From assembly GCA_021811185.1 (NCBI GenBank), contig JAJZPL010000025.1, positions 1-47,246 on the forward strand: a stretch of 47,246 nt of DNA, in the 5' to 3' direction. Shown here one piece after another: positions 28,141 to 36,875 of the stretch. The stretch comes from a bacterium (lineage in GTDB: Bacteria > Elusimicrobiota > Elusimicrobia > Elusimicrobiales > UBA9959). Position 1 is the first letter of the stretch; each line of letters opens with the position of its first letter. A program made the position numbers and the translations under genes. Below the pieces are notes generated by a model. It was not told where the DNA came from. It worked only from the letters and a program-made list of their open reading frames with translations, and did not search any database.

Positions 28141-28883
28141 GCGCGCCCGCCTTTGCGCCGGGCGTACGCGTCCAGCCGGGCAAGTTCCGAGCTGTTCAGC
28201 GCGTCCTGCCCCTTGCGGGAGATCTTTTCCAGCAGGCGGTCGATCTCGGCCTGCTCCAGCGCGGCGGGGTCCGGTTCCGGCGCGGCCTCGCGCACCGGCC
28301 TTTCGCGCCAGCGCCTCTCCCCCCACAGCCACAGCAGCCCGGCGGCCAGCCCGCCCAGGTGCGTAACGTTGGAAATGCCCGAGCCCGGCCTGGTGAGCGT
28401 AAGCGCGAACTCGATCGCGCCCAGCAGGACCGCCATGGTGCGGGCCTTCATGGGGAAAACAAAATAAATATAGACCGTGGTATCCGGGTGCAGGAAAGCG
28501 AAAGCCCCCAGCAGGCCGAAGATAGCCCCGGAAGCGCCTATGACCGGGGTCAGGGAATTAGGGTTCCAAGCCGCCGTGAACACGGCCGCGGCGGCGCCGC
28601 AGACCAGGAAATACAGCAGGAATTTGCGCGACCCCATTTCGGGCTCCACCATGCGCCCCAGCATCCACAGCATAAAGGTGTTCACGAAGAAATGCCAGAA
28701 GCTGGCGTGGATGAAAATATAAGTGAAAGCCTGCCAGAGCCAGAGCTGGCCGGCGAACAGGAACGGCACCAGGCCCAGCGTTACGTTCAGCCGCGTGCCG
28801 AAGAACATTTCCGCCAGCCAGCCGGCGAAGAAAAGCCCCGCCAGCCAGCGGGTGACCGGCGGCAGTTCGGTGAGCGGCGCCAT
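28137..28883 (-). CDS. Rhomboid-family intramembrane serine protease
   Basis: The protein (248 aa) has six predicted membrane helices and the catalytic dyad: Ser in GASGAIFG (S118) and His in THLGGLAAG (H175). HASFWHFFVNTFMLW is the family's HxxxxHxxxN-type helix. A cytoplasmic tail of about 60 charged residues (LEQAEIDRLLEKISRKG) follows. I start at MAPLTE, which has GAGG 6 nt upstream right after polA; an earlier ATG inside polA lacks a site. The substrate is unknown. It overlaps coaE by 4 nt. Confidence 0.93.
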   Translation of the reverse strand: MAPLTELPPVTRWLAGLFFAGWLAEMFFGTRLNVTLGLVPFLFAGQLWLWQAFTYIFIHASFWHFFVNTFMLWMLGRMVEPEMGSRKFLLYFLVCGAAAAVFTAAWNPNSLTPVIGASGAIFGLLGAFAFLHPDTTVYIYFVFPMKARTMAVLLGAIEFALTLTRPGSGISNVTHLGGLAAGLLWLWGERRWRERPVREAAPEPDPAALEQAEIDRLLEKISRKGQDALNSSELARLDAYARRKGGRA

Positions 28884-28884
28884 G

Positions 28885-31449
28885 TTAAGCCTCATATTTC
28901 TCCATGTCGCGCCAGTTGAGCCCCGTTTTGAGGTCGGCCTTGAGCGGCACGGCCAGTTCGTAAGCCCCCTCCATCTCCTTCTTGATGATCAGGGCGGCCT
29001 CGCGCAGTTTTTCTTTATGCACCTCGAAGATCAGTTCGTCGTGCACCTGCAGCAGCAGGAAAACGTCTTTGGACTGTCTGAACTTGCCGAACAGCTTCAC
29101 CATGGCCTTCTTTATAATGTCGGCGGACCCGCCCTGCACCGGGGTATTAACGGCGGCGCGCTCTGCGAAGCTCCGCAAATGCGGGTTGGAGGCCTTCAGC
29201 TCCGGCAGCACCCGGCGGCGCCCGGTGAAGGTGGCCACCTGGCCGCTCTGCCTGGCCTCTTCCATGGTCTTGTCGCTCCAGGCTTTCACGCCGGGGCAGA
29301 CCTCGAAGTAATGCTTGATGTAGCTGGCGGCCTCGGCGCGGCTGATCCCGAGCTCCCGCGAAAGGCCCGTCGGGGTCTGACCGTACACGATGCCGAAATT
29401 TATGGCCTTGGCGGCGCGGCGCATCTCGGGCGTCACCAGCTGCGGCGCGCAGTGGAACACCTCGGAAGCCGTGCGCAGGTGAATATCCTCGCCGTTGCGG
29501 AAAGCCTCCACCAAATTGCGGTCGCCGGACAGGTGCGCCAGCACGCGCAGGTCTATCTGCGAGTAGTCCGCGCTCAGCATCACGAAGCCCGCGCGCACGG
29601 TAAAGCATTTTCTCACCAGCAGGCCGGCCTCCGAGCGCACCGGGATGTTCTGCAGGTTGGGTTTGGAGCTGGAGAAACGGCCGGTGGCCGCGCCCAGCTG
29701 GTCGAAGGTGGTATGCAGCCGCCCGTCGGGGCCGGCGGCCTCCAGCAGGTTGTCCACGAAGGACGACTTGAGCTTGGAGATCTCGCGGAACTCCATGATC
29801 AGCGGCACCACGGGGTGCGCGGCCTTCAGGTACTGCAGCGCTTCCTCGCCGGTGGAGTAGCCGCCGTCCTTGTTCTTGAACTGCTTCTTCTGGGCCTCTT
29901 CCAGGCCGAGGTTCAGCTTCTCGTACAGCAGGAAGCCCACCTGCTTGGGGGAATTCAGATTTATCTCCGCGCCGGTCAGGCGCTCGGCCTCGGCCTGCAG
30001 CTCGGCCAGCTTCTTCTCGAACCGGGAGGACAGCTGCCCCAGCAGGGCGGTGTCGGCGGCGGTGCCGTGCTGCTCCATGGCGTATACGGCGGGCAGCAGC
30101 GGCAATTCGAGTTCTTCGTAAACCGGCTTCATGCCGGCCTTGCCCAGTTCCCCCTCCAGCAGCTGCCGGAGCTCCGGCAGCGCGGCGGCGCACTGCAGCT
30201 TTTCCTCTTCGGAGCCGGGCGCCTGCAGCGGCAGGCCCAGCCTTTCAAAGGCCAGCTGCGGCAGCTCGGTGTGGCGCGAGCCGGCCGAAAGCAGCGCGGC
30301 GGCCGTCTCCACGTCCGAAAAATTCAGGGGTTCGAAACCGGCCGGCAGGCCCAGCAGGCGCATCACGCTTTTCAGGCCGAAAACGGCTTTGGGAATTTTC
30401 TCGTCGGCCAGGGCGCCGGCAATGGCTTTGGCTTCTCCGGCGCCGATAGTTTTCAGCGCGCAGGCGCCGGCCTTGGAACTTACGCCCAGGCCGTCGGCGA
30501 AAGCGGCAAAAGCCAGCGGGCCGTGGGCGAGCACCTCGTCCAGGGCCTTCACCGGCGGCAGCGCGGCGGCCTTCTGCTCCGCGGGGGCCGCGCCGGCCAG
30601 CGCCAGCAGGTCCTTGAACTCCAGGCGGCGGGCCATCTCTTCCAGCTCGGGGCCTCCCATGGGAGCGGGCTTGAAAATGTCCAGGCCTTCCTCTACGGGC
30701 GCGTCGGCCTCCAGCGTGACCAGCCGGCGGGAAAGGCGGGCGTTCTCCATGTCCTTGGCCACCTTGGCCAGCGCCTTGTCCTTCTCCACCAGGGCGGGGT
30801 CCATGGCGGCGGCTAAAATATTTTCAAGCGCGCCGTAGGTCTGCACCAGCTTGGCCGCGCTCTTGGGCCCCACGCCGGCCACGCCGGGCACGTTGTCGGA
30901 GGAGTCGCCGGTGAGGGCGAAATAGTCGGGCAGCTGCGCGGGCGGCAGGCCGTACTTCGCGAGCACGGCCTCGGGGCCGGAGAACTCCGGGGAGGAACCG
31001 TCCCACATCTTAACTTTCTCGCCCACCAGCTGGGCGGCGTCCTTGTCGCCGGAAACGATCACGGCTTCCATGCCGGCCTTCACGGCGCGGCGGGCCAGCG
31101 TGGCTATGATGTCGTCGGCCTCGTAGCCTTTCAGGTAGACGCCTTTCAGGCCTATGGCTTTCACCAGCTCGCGCGCGGTGATCAGCTGGCTCACCAGGCC
31201 GGGGTCCGTGGCGGAACGGTTGGCCTTGTACTCGCTGAAAAGGTCGTCGCGGAAGGTCCCGCCCTTGGAATCGAAGCAGACCGCCAGGTATTCCGGCTTG
31301 CGCTCGCGCAGCAGCTTCAAGAGCAGGCGCAGGAAGCCATAAAGCGCGCCGACCTCCTCGCCCTTCGAAGTGGAGAACTTGGGCAGGGCGTGGTAGCTCC
31401 TGTGAAGGAAAGCGTGGGCGTCCAGGATGAAAACGCGCTTTGTTGACAT
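28885..31449 (-). CDS. polA: DNA polymerase I, proofreading-dead, with Asp at the steric gate
   Basis: The 5'-3' exonuclease domain (residues 1-290) is intact: FILDAHAFLHRSYHAL, YEADDIIATLA, GDSSDNVPGV. The middle domain lacks the proofreading DxE and later exo Asp residues (region FAAFADGLGVSS), so it is probably a structural relic as in Taq. The polymerase domain has motif A LSADYSQIDLRVLAHLSGD, motif B RRAAKAINFGIVYGQ and motif C QVHDELIFEV. In motif A the nearly universal Glu of DYSQIELR is Asp. The 854-aa length is normal. No clear ribosome site precedes the ATG. Confidence 0.96.
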   Translation of the reverse strand: MSTKRVFILDAHAFLHRSYHALPKFSTSKGEEVGALYGFLRLLLKLLRERKPEYLAVCFDSKGGTFRDDLFSEYKANRSATDPGLVSQLITARELVKAIGLKGVYLKGYEADDIIATLARRAVKAGMEAVIVSGDKDAAQLVGEKVKMWDGSSPEFSGPEAVLAKYGLPPAQLPDYFALTGDSSDNVPGVAGVGPKSAAKLVQTYGALENILAAAMDPALVEKDKALAKVAKDMENARLSRRLVTLEADAPVEEGLDIFKPAPMGGPELEEMARRLEFKDLLALAGAAPAEQKAAALPPVKALDEVLAHGPLAFAAFADGLGVSSKAGACALKTIGAGEAKAIAGALADEKIPKAVFGLKSVMRLLGLPAGFEPLNFSDVETAAALLSAGSRHTELPQLAFERLGLPLQAPGSEEEKLQCAAALPELRQLLEGELGKAGMKPVYEELELPLLPAVYAMEQHGTAADTALLGQLSSRFEKKLAELQAEAERLTGAEINLNSPKQVGFLLYEKLNLGLEEAQKKQFKNKDGGYSTGEEALQYLKAAHPVVPLIMEFREISKLKSSFVDNLLEAAGPDGRLHTTFDQLGAATGRFSSSKPNLQNIPVRSEAGLLVRKCFTVRAGFVMLSADYSQIDLRVLAHLSGDRNLVEAFRNGEDIHLRTASEVFHCAPQLVTPEMRRAAKAINFGIVYGQTPTGLSRELGISRAEAASYIKHYFEVCPGVKAWSDKTMEEARQSGQVATFTGRRRVLPELKASNPHLRSFAERAAVNTPVQGGSADIIKKAMVKLFGKFRQSKDVFLLLQVHDELIFEVHKEKLREAALIIKKEMEGAYELAVPLKADLKTGLNWRDMEKYEA

Positions 31450-31498
31450 TTAAATTTGAGGGGACCGCGCGGCGGGTATCGGTACTGCGTTCTACGTC

Positions 31499-31540
31499 AA
31501 AAAAAAGGCAAAGGGGACGGGCTTCTTAAGCCCTGTCCCC
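31499..31540 (-). terminator. Terminator of trxA, GGGGAC palindrome family
   Basis: GGGGAC-GGGCTT (31513-31524) pairs with AAGCCC-T-GTCCCC (31528-31540), with one bulged base and a CTT loop. On the minus strand it is followed by TTTGCC and then eight T. It shares the AAAGGGGAC head with the palindromes at 14806 and 36788. Confidence 0.85.
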
Positions 31541-31556
31541 CGCAGCCGGGCCTCGC

Positions 31557-31883
31557 TCAGGCGAGCAGGCCGTCCAGGTGTTTCTTCAGCTCTTCCTTGG
31601 GCTGAAGGCCCACCAGCTCGTGCGCCAGCTTGCCGCCCTTGAACAGCAGGATGGTGGGAATGGCGGAGATGCGGTAGGTGGAAGCGGTCTCCTGGTTCTC
31701 GTCGGTGTTGAGCTTGCACACCTTCACCTTGCCGTCGTATTCCTTGGCCAGTTCTTCTATGACGGGCCCGAGCATGCGGCAGGGGCCGCACCAGGGGGCC
31801 CAGAAATCCACCAGCACGGGGATAGCGCTCTTTATAACTTCCGCGTCGAAATTAGCGTCGCCGACCTGTATTTCGTTAGCCAT
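31557..31883 (-). CDS. trxA: Thioredoxin
   Basis: This is a 108-aa cytoplasmic thioredoxin with the redox site WCGPC (residues 31-35) in [15 protein letters not shown], the cis-Pro in [14 protein letters not shown], and [16 protein letters not shown] as in the family. It reduces protein disulfides such as those of ribonucleotide reductase. An AGAGG site lies 6 nt upstream, and it has its own strong promoter (31938-31964) and terminator, so it is monocistronic. Confidence 0.97.
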   Translation of the reverse strand: MANEIQVGDANFDAEVIKSAIPVLVDFWAPWCGPCRMLGPVIEELAKEYDGKVKVCKLNTDENQETASTYRISAIPTILLFKGGKLAHELVGLQPKEELKKHLDGLLA

Positions 31884-31937
31884 GGGTTGCCTCTCTTTAA
31901 CTGTATTAAAAATCGTCCGCCCCGATGTCTAGGTAAT

Positions 31938-31964
31938 ATTATAAGACTTACTTTTCATTGTCAA
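31938..31964 (-). promoter_or_regulatory. Promoter of trxA
   Basis: TTGACA (31959-31964) precedes TATAAT (31938-31943) with a 15-nt spacer; the overlapping TAATAT gives 17 nt. The leader of about 50 nt carries the AGAGG ribosome site. The 148 nt between trxA and the response-regulator gene hold little else apart from short GC hairpins. Confidence 0.75.
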
Positions 31965-32031
31965 GTATTAGGCGCGTGGACCACGCTTTCTATGTCGCCA
32001 CGGGCACTTATTGTGCCGCAGGGGCTGAGCC

Positions 32032-32427
32032 TCAGGCCTTGGGGCCTTCCGTTTTGGCGAGGAGGTACTGCATTTCTTTCCAGAGCTCGTCTATGCCCAC
32101 GGGCTTGGAGAAGAAGGCCCCCGCGCCGGCCAGCATGGCCTCGGAGCGGTCGGCGGGCTCGGTGTACTTGGCCGAGATGAACACCACCGGCACTTTCTTG
32201 AGCCTGGCGGAGCCGCGGATCACGCGCAGGAACTCCACGCCGTGCATGTCGGGCAGCTGGATGTCCAGGATGATGATGGAGGGCACGGCCGCTGCCAGCG
32301 CGTCCAGCGCCTCGCGGGCGGACTTGGCCACGGTCACTCCGGCGTCCACGTTCTTAAGCTTGAGGCCGTCCTCCAGCGTGTCTATGAAGTTCTTGTCGTC
32401 GTCCACTATCAAGATATTCATCGCCAT
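32032..32427 (-). CDS. Single-domain response regulator
   Basis: This 131-aa CheY-like receiver has no output domain. The acidic pocket is VDDD, the phospho-acceptor is D55 in ILDIQLPD, the switch Ser is S85 in VFISAK, and K108 is in FSKPVG. No kinase gene is near. It lies 26 nt after the phosphoesterase gene in the smc operon, so it may be cotranscribed with smc. Two ATGs two codons apart are possible starts; GGAG lies 10 nt before the first. Confidence 0.9.
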   Translation of the reverse strand: MAMNILIVDDDKNFIDTLEDGLKLKNVDAGVTVAKSAREALDALAAAVPSIIILDIQLPDMHGVEFLRVIRGSARLKKVPVVFISAKYTEPADRSEAMLAGAGAFFSKPVGIDELWKEMQYLLAKTEGPKA

Positions 32428-32453
32428 AGGTAAGGTTCTCCGCTCGTTCTCCG

Positions 32454-33188
32454 CTAAAAGCCGAAACTCAGGCGTTCCGACAGCAGCGACGGCATCTTCA
32501 ATTCCCCCATCAGCCGCTGGGTCGCCTCTACGTCGTAAAAAACCCTGTAAAGCTCGAACGTCTTCTTGCCTGCGTCGTAGATACAGCAGGCCGCCCTGGG
32601 GTCCCCGTCGCGGGGCTGGCCAACCGACCCCGGGTTCAGCATGAACCGGCCGCCCGCCAGGGACAATTTGGTGAGGGGCTTCAGGAAATCGGTTTCCGGC
32701 AGCGCGTTCTCCCTTTCCCTGAAGTAAAGGGGCATGTGGCTGTGGCCGATGAAGCAGGGCGACACCGTCCAGGCCCCGGCGTTGTCCGTGAACTGCATCT
32801 CGCTCAGCATGTATTCGGTGAGGGGCTTCCTGGGCGAGCCGTGCACCAGCGTGAAGTCCGGGTTGTCCACCCGTTCCGGGAGGGCAGCCACCCAGGCCAG
32901 CTCGCGCCCGGTCATCATCCTTTTAGAGAACTCTATGGCCCAGATCGCGTTGGCGTTGAACCACTTTACGTCCATCTTGCCGGCCAGGGCCGCGTCGTGG
33001 TTGCCCATCACTATGGCCAGGCGCTTCAGGCCGGCGAGCGTTTCCGCGCACTCCTGCGGCTGGGGCCCGTAGCCCACCACGTCGCCGCAGCAGATAAAAT
33101 CCTCCACGCCGTTCTTCCGATAGAACTCCAGCACGGCTTTAAGGGCCTGGTAATTGCCGTGCACGTCCGAGAAGACGCCGTATTTCAC
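32454..33188 (-). CDS. Calcineurin-like metallophosphoesterase, GTG start
   Basis: The 244-aa protein has all metal-site motifs of the superfamily: SDVHGN, GDVVGYGP, GNHD, HGS and GHSH. It resembles the YfcE/ApaH-like bacterial branch that acts on cyclic nucleotides, diadenosine polyphosphates or phosphodiesters; the substrate is not identifiable. The GTG start lies 1 nt after the smc stop and has no Shine-Dalgarno sequence, so it likely depends on coupling. ApaH proper is longer and has an extra C-terminal domain, so that name is not used. Confidence 0.9.
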   Translation of the reverse strand: MKYGVFSDVHGNYQALKAVLEFYRKNGVEDFICCGDVVGYGPQPQECAETLAGLKRLAIVMGNHDAALAGKMDVKWFNANAIWAIEFSKRMMTGRELAWVAALPERVDNPDFTLVHGSPRKPLTEYMLSEMQFTDNAGAWTVSPCFIGHSHMPLYFRERENALPETDFLKPLTKLSLAGGRFMLNPGSVGQPRDGDPRAACCIYDAGKKTFELYRVFYDVEATQRLMGELKMPSLLSERLSFGF

Positions 33189-33189
33189 G

Positions 33190-36100
33190 TTAGTTGATGG
33201 CTCCCGCGGGCTCCACGGCGTTGTTCACCATGGTGGTAGCCCGCTTCAGGTCCACCGAGATCAGCTTGCTCACGCCCAGCTCCTCCATGGTCACGCCGTA
33301 AAGCGTGTCCGCCACTTCCATGGTGCGTTTGTTGTGCGTGATCACGATGAACTGCGTCATCGAGGAGAATTCGCGGATCAGGCGCACGAAGCGCTCCACG
33401 TTGGCCTCGTCCAGCGGCGCGTCGGCCTCGTCCATGATGCAGAAGGGCGAGGGGTTCACGCGGAAGAAGCTGAACAGCAACGCCAGCGCGGTAAGGGCCT
33501 TCTCGCCGCCGGACAACTGCGAGATGCTCACCGGCCGCTTGCCGGGCGGGTGCGCCAGGATCTCCACGCCGGTCTCCAGCAGGTTGTCCGGCATGGTAAG
33601 GATCAGGTCCGCCTCGCCGCCGTTGAACAGCAGCGAGTAGATCTCCTTGAAGTAGGTGCGCACCTTGTCGAAGGTAAGCTTGAAGTTCTCGCGGGTGGTG
33701 TCGTTGATCTTGTTGATGGCGGAGCGCAGGTCGGCCTTGGCGCGGTTCAGGTCCTCCACCTGGGAGTTCATGAAGTTGTAGCGCTGCGTCAGGGCCTCGT
33801 ACTCCTCGGGCGCGGTCATGTTCACGTTGCCCATCTCCACCACGCGGCGGCGCAGGAACTGCACGCGCTCGTGGTCGCTCTGGATGCCGGCGTAACGCTC
33901 GCGGGCCTCGGCCGGGGTGATGTTCCATTCGTCGGCCATGCGCTTGGCGGTCTCGTCGGCGCGGGCGGCTATGGTGGCCAGCTCGGTCTCGATCTGGTAG
34001 CGGATCTTCTCGTTCTCGGCGGAGAGCGCGCGGTTGTCCGCCAGGTTGGCGTTCAGGCGCGCCATGGTGCCGCGCAGCTCGTTAAGCTCGTCCTCCAGGG
34101 ACCGGTCCATGATCTCCCGCTCGGCCAGGTCGTGCATCAGCTCGGCCAGGCGGACCTTGGCGGCGGCGATCTCGCCCTTGTAGCGCTCGTCGCGGGCGGC
34201 CAGCTCGGTGCGGCGCTCGTCGAAATGGGACTGCTCCTCGGTCAGCGCGGCCAGGTCGCCCTCGGCGCGCGACATCTCGCCTTTCAGCGCTTCCAGGTTC
34301 TGCCGGAAATTGTCCAGGTTGGCCTTGCGGGCGCCCAGTTCCTCTTTCTGGCGCGCGAAATCGTCGTGCAGGGCGTTCTTCCTGTCGCCGATGGCGGCCT
34401 GTTCGGCCTTCTTCGTTTCGGTCAGGACGCCGGCCGCGGCCTTGCTCTCCACCAGCGCGGCGAACTCGGCCTCGGCCTGCCTTACGGCCTCGTCGGCCTT
34501 GGCCATTTCGGTCTGCGAGAGCGCCAGGCTCTCGCGCTTCAGGCGCAGGTCGTCCTCGGCGCCGGCCAGCTCGGTGGCGTTCTTATGGAAATCTATGTCC
34601 AGCGTCCGGGCTTTTTCCTCGGCGGCGCCGGCGGCGGCGCGGGCGGCTTCCAGCTGCGGCGCCAGCCCCGCGCGTTCGGCCTCCAGCGCGGCGGCCTCGG
34701 TCTCCAGCGCCTTGATCTGTTCCTTCAGGTCGCCTTCCTCTTCCCAGTAGGGCTCGTTGGAAGCCACCTCGTCCACGCCGCCGGTCACCCAGAAGGGCCC
34801 GTGCACGGCGCCGTTGGCGGCGTACACGCCGGTAAGCAGGCCGGTCACCAGCGGGAGGTACTGCGGCTCGCAGGAAATTTTTTCCAGCAGGCGCTGCGCG
34901 CCGGGGACGTTGAAGCCTTCCTGCGCCGGAGCCGCGGGAGCGCGGTCCAGGATCAGCAGGCGGCAGCGGCCCTTGCCGATATGCTTAAGGTACTCTATGG
35001 CCTCCTGCGCGGAAGCGGCGTTCTCGCAGACCACGGAGTCCAGGAAGCGGCCCAGTGCGTCGTCCACGGCCACGCGGTCCTCTTTGCGGATGGTGAGCAG
35101 GTGGCGCAGCGTGCCTTTAACGCCGGCCACGCCGGAGTTCAGCACGCCGTTGATGCCCACCCAGTAGGTGTCGTGCTCGCCCTGCGCCAGGATGGCTTCC
35201 AGGCGGGAGCCGTTCCAGGCCTTCTTCTCGCGGATATCGTTCTGGCGCGCGTCGATCTCGGAGAGGCGCGCGGTAAAGCCGGCGGCCTGCGCCTCGGCGG
35301 CGGCGGCCTTCTCTTTTTCGGCGGCCAGTTCCCCGCCCAGGGCGGCGGAGCGGCCCTTAAGTTCGTCTATGCGGGCCTGGATAAAGGTGACGGAGGAAGT
35401 AATGTCGGCTATGTCCTTCTCCAGCCCGGCCTTGGCGTCGTTATGATGCCCGATGTTGGAGCCGGTGACGGCGATCTTGTTGGAAAGTTCCATCTCGCGG
35501 GAGTAGGCCTCGTTCATTTCGCGGGCCATGTTGTCGGCGGCTTCGTCGGCGGCGCGCATCTGGTCGGCCACGCCGGCCAGCGCGGCGGCGGCGGCCTCGT
35601 ACTCGCCCTGCAGGGCGGGCAGGCCGCCTTCGTCGGAAGAAAGCTTGAGGCGGAGCTCCTCGATGCGGGGCGCGGTGACGGCCAGCTTCTCGGCGTTGCG
35701 GCGCTCGGCCACGGCCAGGCCCTCGCGCTGCCGGGAGATCTCCAGCACCATCTCGTCGCCGGAGACGATGCGGCCCTCGGCCTGCACCTTCTCGGTCTTC
35801 ACCGAGCTCATCACTTCTTTCAGCACGCGCTGTTCCTCGCCCTTCTGCGCCAGCGTCAGGGTGAGCGCCGCTATTTCGCCTTCCAGCGCGGTGATGGAGA
35901 CCACGATCTCTTCCAGCTCTTTCTTCACGGGCTCCAGGCGGGCGGCGGCCTCGGTGCTGCGCGCGGCGAAAGCGTCGCCCTCGCGGAGCAGCAGGGAAAT
36001 TTCGGCGCCGGTCAGCTCTTCTTTGTACTTCTGCTGCAGGCGGGCCTTGTTGGCTTCCTTGTCCAGCTTCTTGATCTGCTCGTCCAGCAGCACCATGCTG

Positions 36101-36678
36101 TCGGCCAGGCGGTTCAGGTCGGCGTCCACCTTCTCGAGCTTGCGGCCGGCTTCCTCGCGCTTGGCCTTGTACTTGCTGACGCCAGCGGCCTCTTCGAAGA
36201 GCTCGCGGCGCTGCTCCGGGGTGGCGGACAGCACGGTCTCCACCTCGCCCTGGTCGATGATGGCGTAGCCGTCGGTGCCGATGCCGGTGTCCAGGAACAT
36301 CTCGCGGATGTCCTTGAGGCGGCACTGCACTTTATTGATGAAATATTCGGACTCTTCGGAGCGGTAGATCTTGCGGGTCACGGTGACTTCGCTGAAGTCC
36401 AGGGGGAGCTTCCTGCTCTCGTTGTCGAAGGTCATGGCCACTTCGCCCATGCTCAGGGGCTGGCGCTTGGTGGTGCCGGAGAAGATCACGTCCATCATGG
36501 ACGGCATGCGCAGCGACTTCCAGCTCATTTCGCCGATGCACCACTTGATGGAGTCCACCACGTTGGACTTGCCGCAGCCGTTGGGGCCGACTATGCAGGT
36601 GATGCCGGGCTTGAGCGGCATCTTTATCTTGTTGGCGAAGGATTTAAAACCGTAGATCTCGAGCGCTTTAAGGTACAT
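33190..36678 (-). CDS. smc: Chromosome partition protein SMC
   Basis: SMC compacts and segregates the chromosome as an ATP-driven dimer. The 1162-aa protein has Walker A (GPNGCGKSN, residues 31-39) at its N-terminus. Long Ala/Glu/Lys-rich coiled coils flank a hinge at about 510-640 (GVKGTLRHLL, EYLKHIGKGRCRLLILD). The C-terminal head has the ABC signature LSGGEKALTALALLFSFF and Walker B FCIMDEADAPLDEANV. An AGGGG site lies 6 nt upstream. ScpA and ScpB are not in the window. It heads an operon with the phosphoesterase and response regulator. Confidence 0.97.
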   Translation of the reverse strand: MYLKALEIYGFKSFANKIKMPLKPGITCIVGPNGCGKSNVVDSIKWCIGEMSWKSLRMPSMMDVIFSGTTKRQPLSMGEVAMTFDNESRKLPLDFSEVTVTRKIYRSEESEYFINKVQCRLKDIREMFLDTGIGTDGYAIIDQGEVETVLSATPEQRRELFEEAAGVSKYKAKREEAGRKLEKVDADLNRLADSMVLLDEQIKKLDKEANKARLQQKYKEELTGAEISLLLREGDAFAARSTEAAARLEPVKKELEEIVVSITALEGEIAALTLTLAQKGEEQRVLKEVMSSVKTEKVQAEGRIVSGDEMVLEISRQREGLAVAERRNAEKLAVTAPRIEELRLKLSSDEGGLPALQGEYEAAAAALAGVADQMRAADEAADNMAREMNEAYSREMELSNKIAVTGSNIGHHNDAKAGLEKDIADITSSVTFIQARIDELKGRSAALGGELAAEKEKAAAAEAQAAGFTARLSEIDARQNDIREKKAWNGSRLEAILAQGEHDTYWVGINGVLNSGVAGVKGTLRHLLTIRKEDRVAVDDALGRFLDSVVCENAASAQEAIEYLKHIGKGRCRLLILDRAPAAPAQEGFNVPGAQRLLEKISCEPQYLPLVTGLLTGVYAANGAVHGPFWVTGGVDEVASNEPYWEEEGDLKEQIKALETEAAALEAERAGLAPQLEAARAAAGAAEEKARTLDIDFHKNATELAGAEDDLRLKRESLALSQTEMAKADEAVRQAEAEFAALVESKAAAGVLTETKKAEQAAIGDRKNALHDDFARQKEELGARKANLDNFRQNLEALKGEMSRAEGDLAALTEEQSHFDERRTELAARDERYKGEIAAAKVRLAELMHDLAEREIMDRSLEDELNELRGTMARLNANLADNRALSAENEKIRYQIETELATIAARADETAKRMADEWNITPAEARERYAGIQSDHERVQFLRRRVVEMGNVNMTAPEEYEALTQRYNFMNSQVEDLNRAKADLRSAINKINDTTRENFKLTFDKVRTYFKEIYSLLFNGGEADLILTMPDNLLETGVEILAHPPGKRPVSISQLSGGEKALTALALLFSFFRVNPSPFCIMDEADAPLDEANVERFVRLIREFSSMTQFIVITHNKRTMEVADTLYGVTMEELGVSKLISVDLKRATTMVNNAVEPAGAIN

Positions 36679-36752
36679 TAGGTTCCCCTATGGTGGTTAT
36701 AAATGAAAATCGAGCCGTCCGCTGCATGGAGGGCAACCATAATTATATAAAT

Positions 36753-36777
36753 AAAAAAGCCCGGGGGCTATCCCGGG
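36753..36777 (-). terminator. Rho-independent terminator upstream of smc
   Basis: On the minus strand CCCGGG pairs with CCCGGG around a 6-nt loop, followed by C and TTTTTT. It ends the transcript of the surface-barrel module (36876-40713) before the smc promoter region. Confidence 0.85.
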
Positions 36778-36787
36778 TGAAGGGAAC

Positions 36788-36870
36788 AGGGGACGCTGCT
36801 TACTATCTTCCTAACTTGCGGACATTTGCCGCGTAAGGAATAATTAGGAAGATAGTAAGCAGCGTCCCCT
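36788..36870. repeat. 27-bp perfect inverted repeat with folded 29-nt loop
   Basis: The left arm (36788-36814) starts AGGGGACGCTGCTTACT and the right arm (36844-36870) is its exact reverse complement. The loop itself holds a GCGG/CCGC stem. The element lies 5 nt beyond the end of the barrel gene and upstream of a separate terminator. The AAAGGGGAC end (on the complementary strand of the right arm) is shared with the copies at 14806, 31510 and 40769. Confidence 0.92.
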
Positions 36871-36875
36871 TTACC

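Noticed and set aside
33154..36681. Very long plus-strand open frame opposite smc
   Set aside because: Its low-complexity Gly/Leu/Val/His composition is the mirror of GC-rich codons, and the minus strand encodes an unmistakable SMC with Walker A, hinge and signature motifs.
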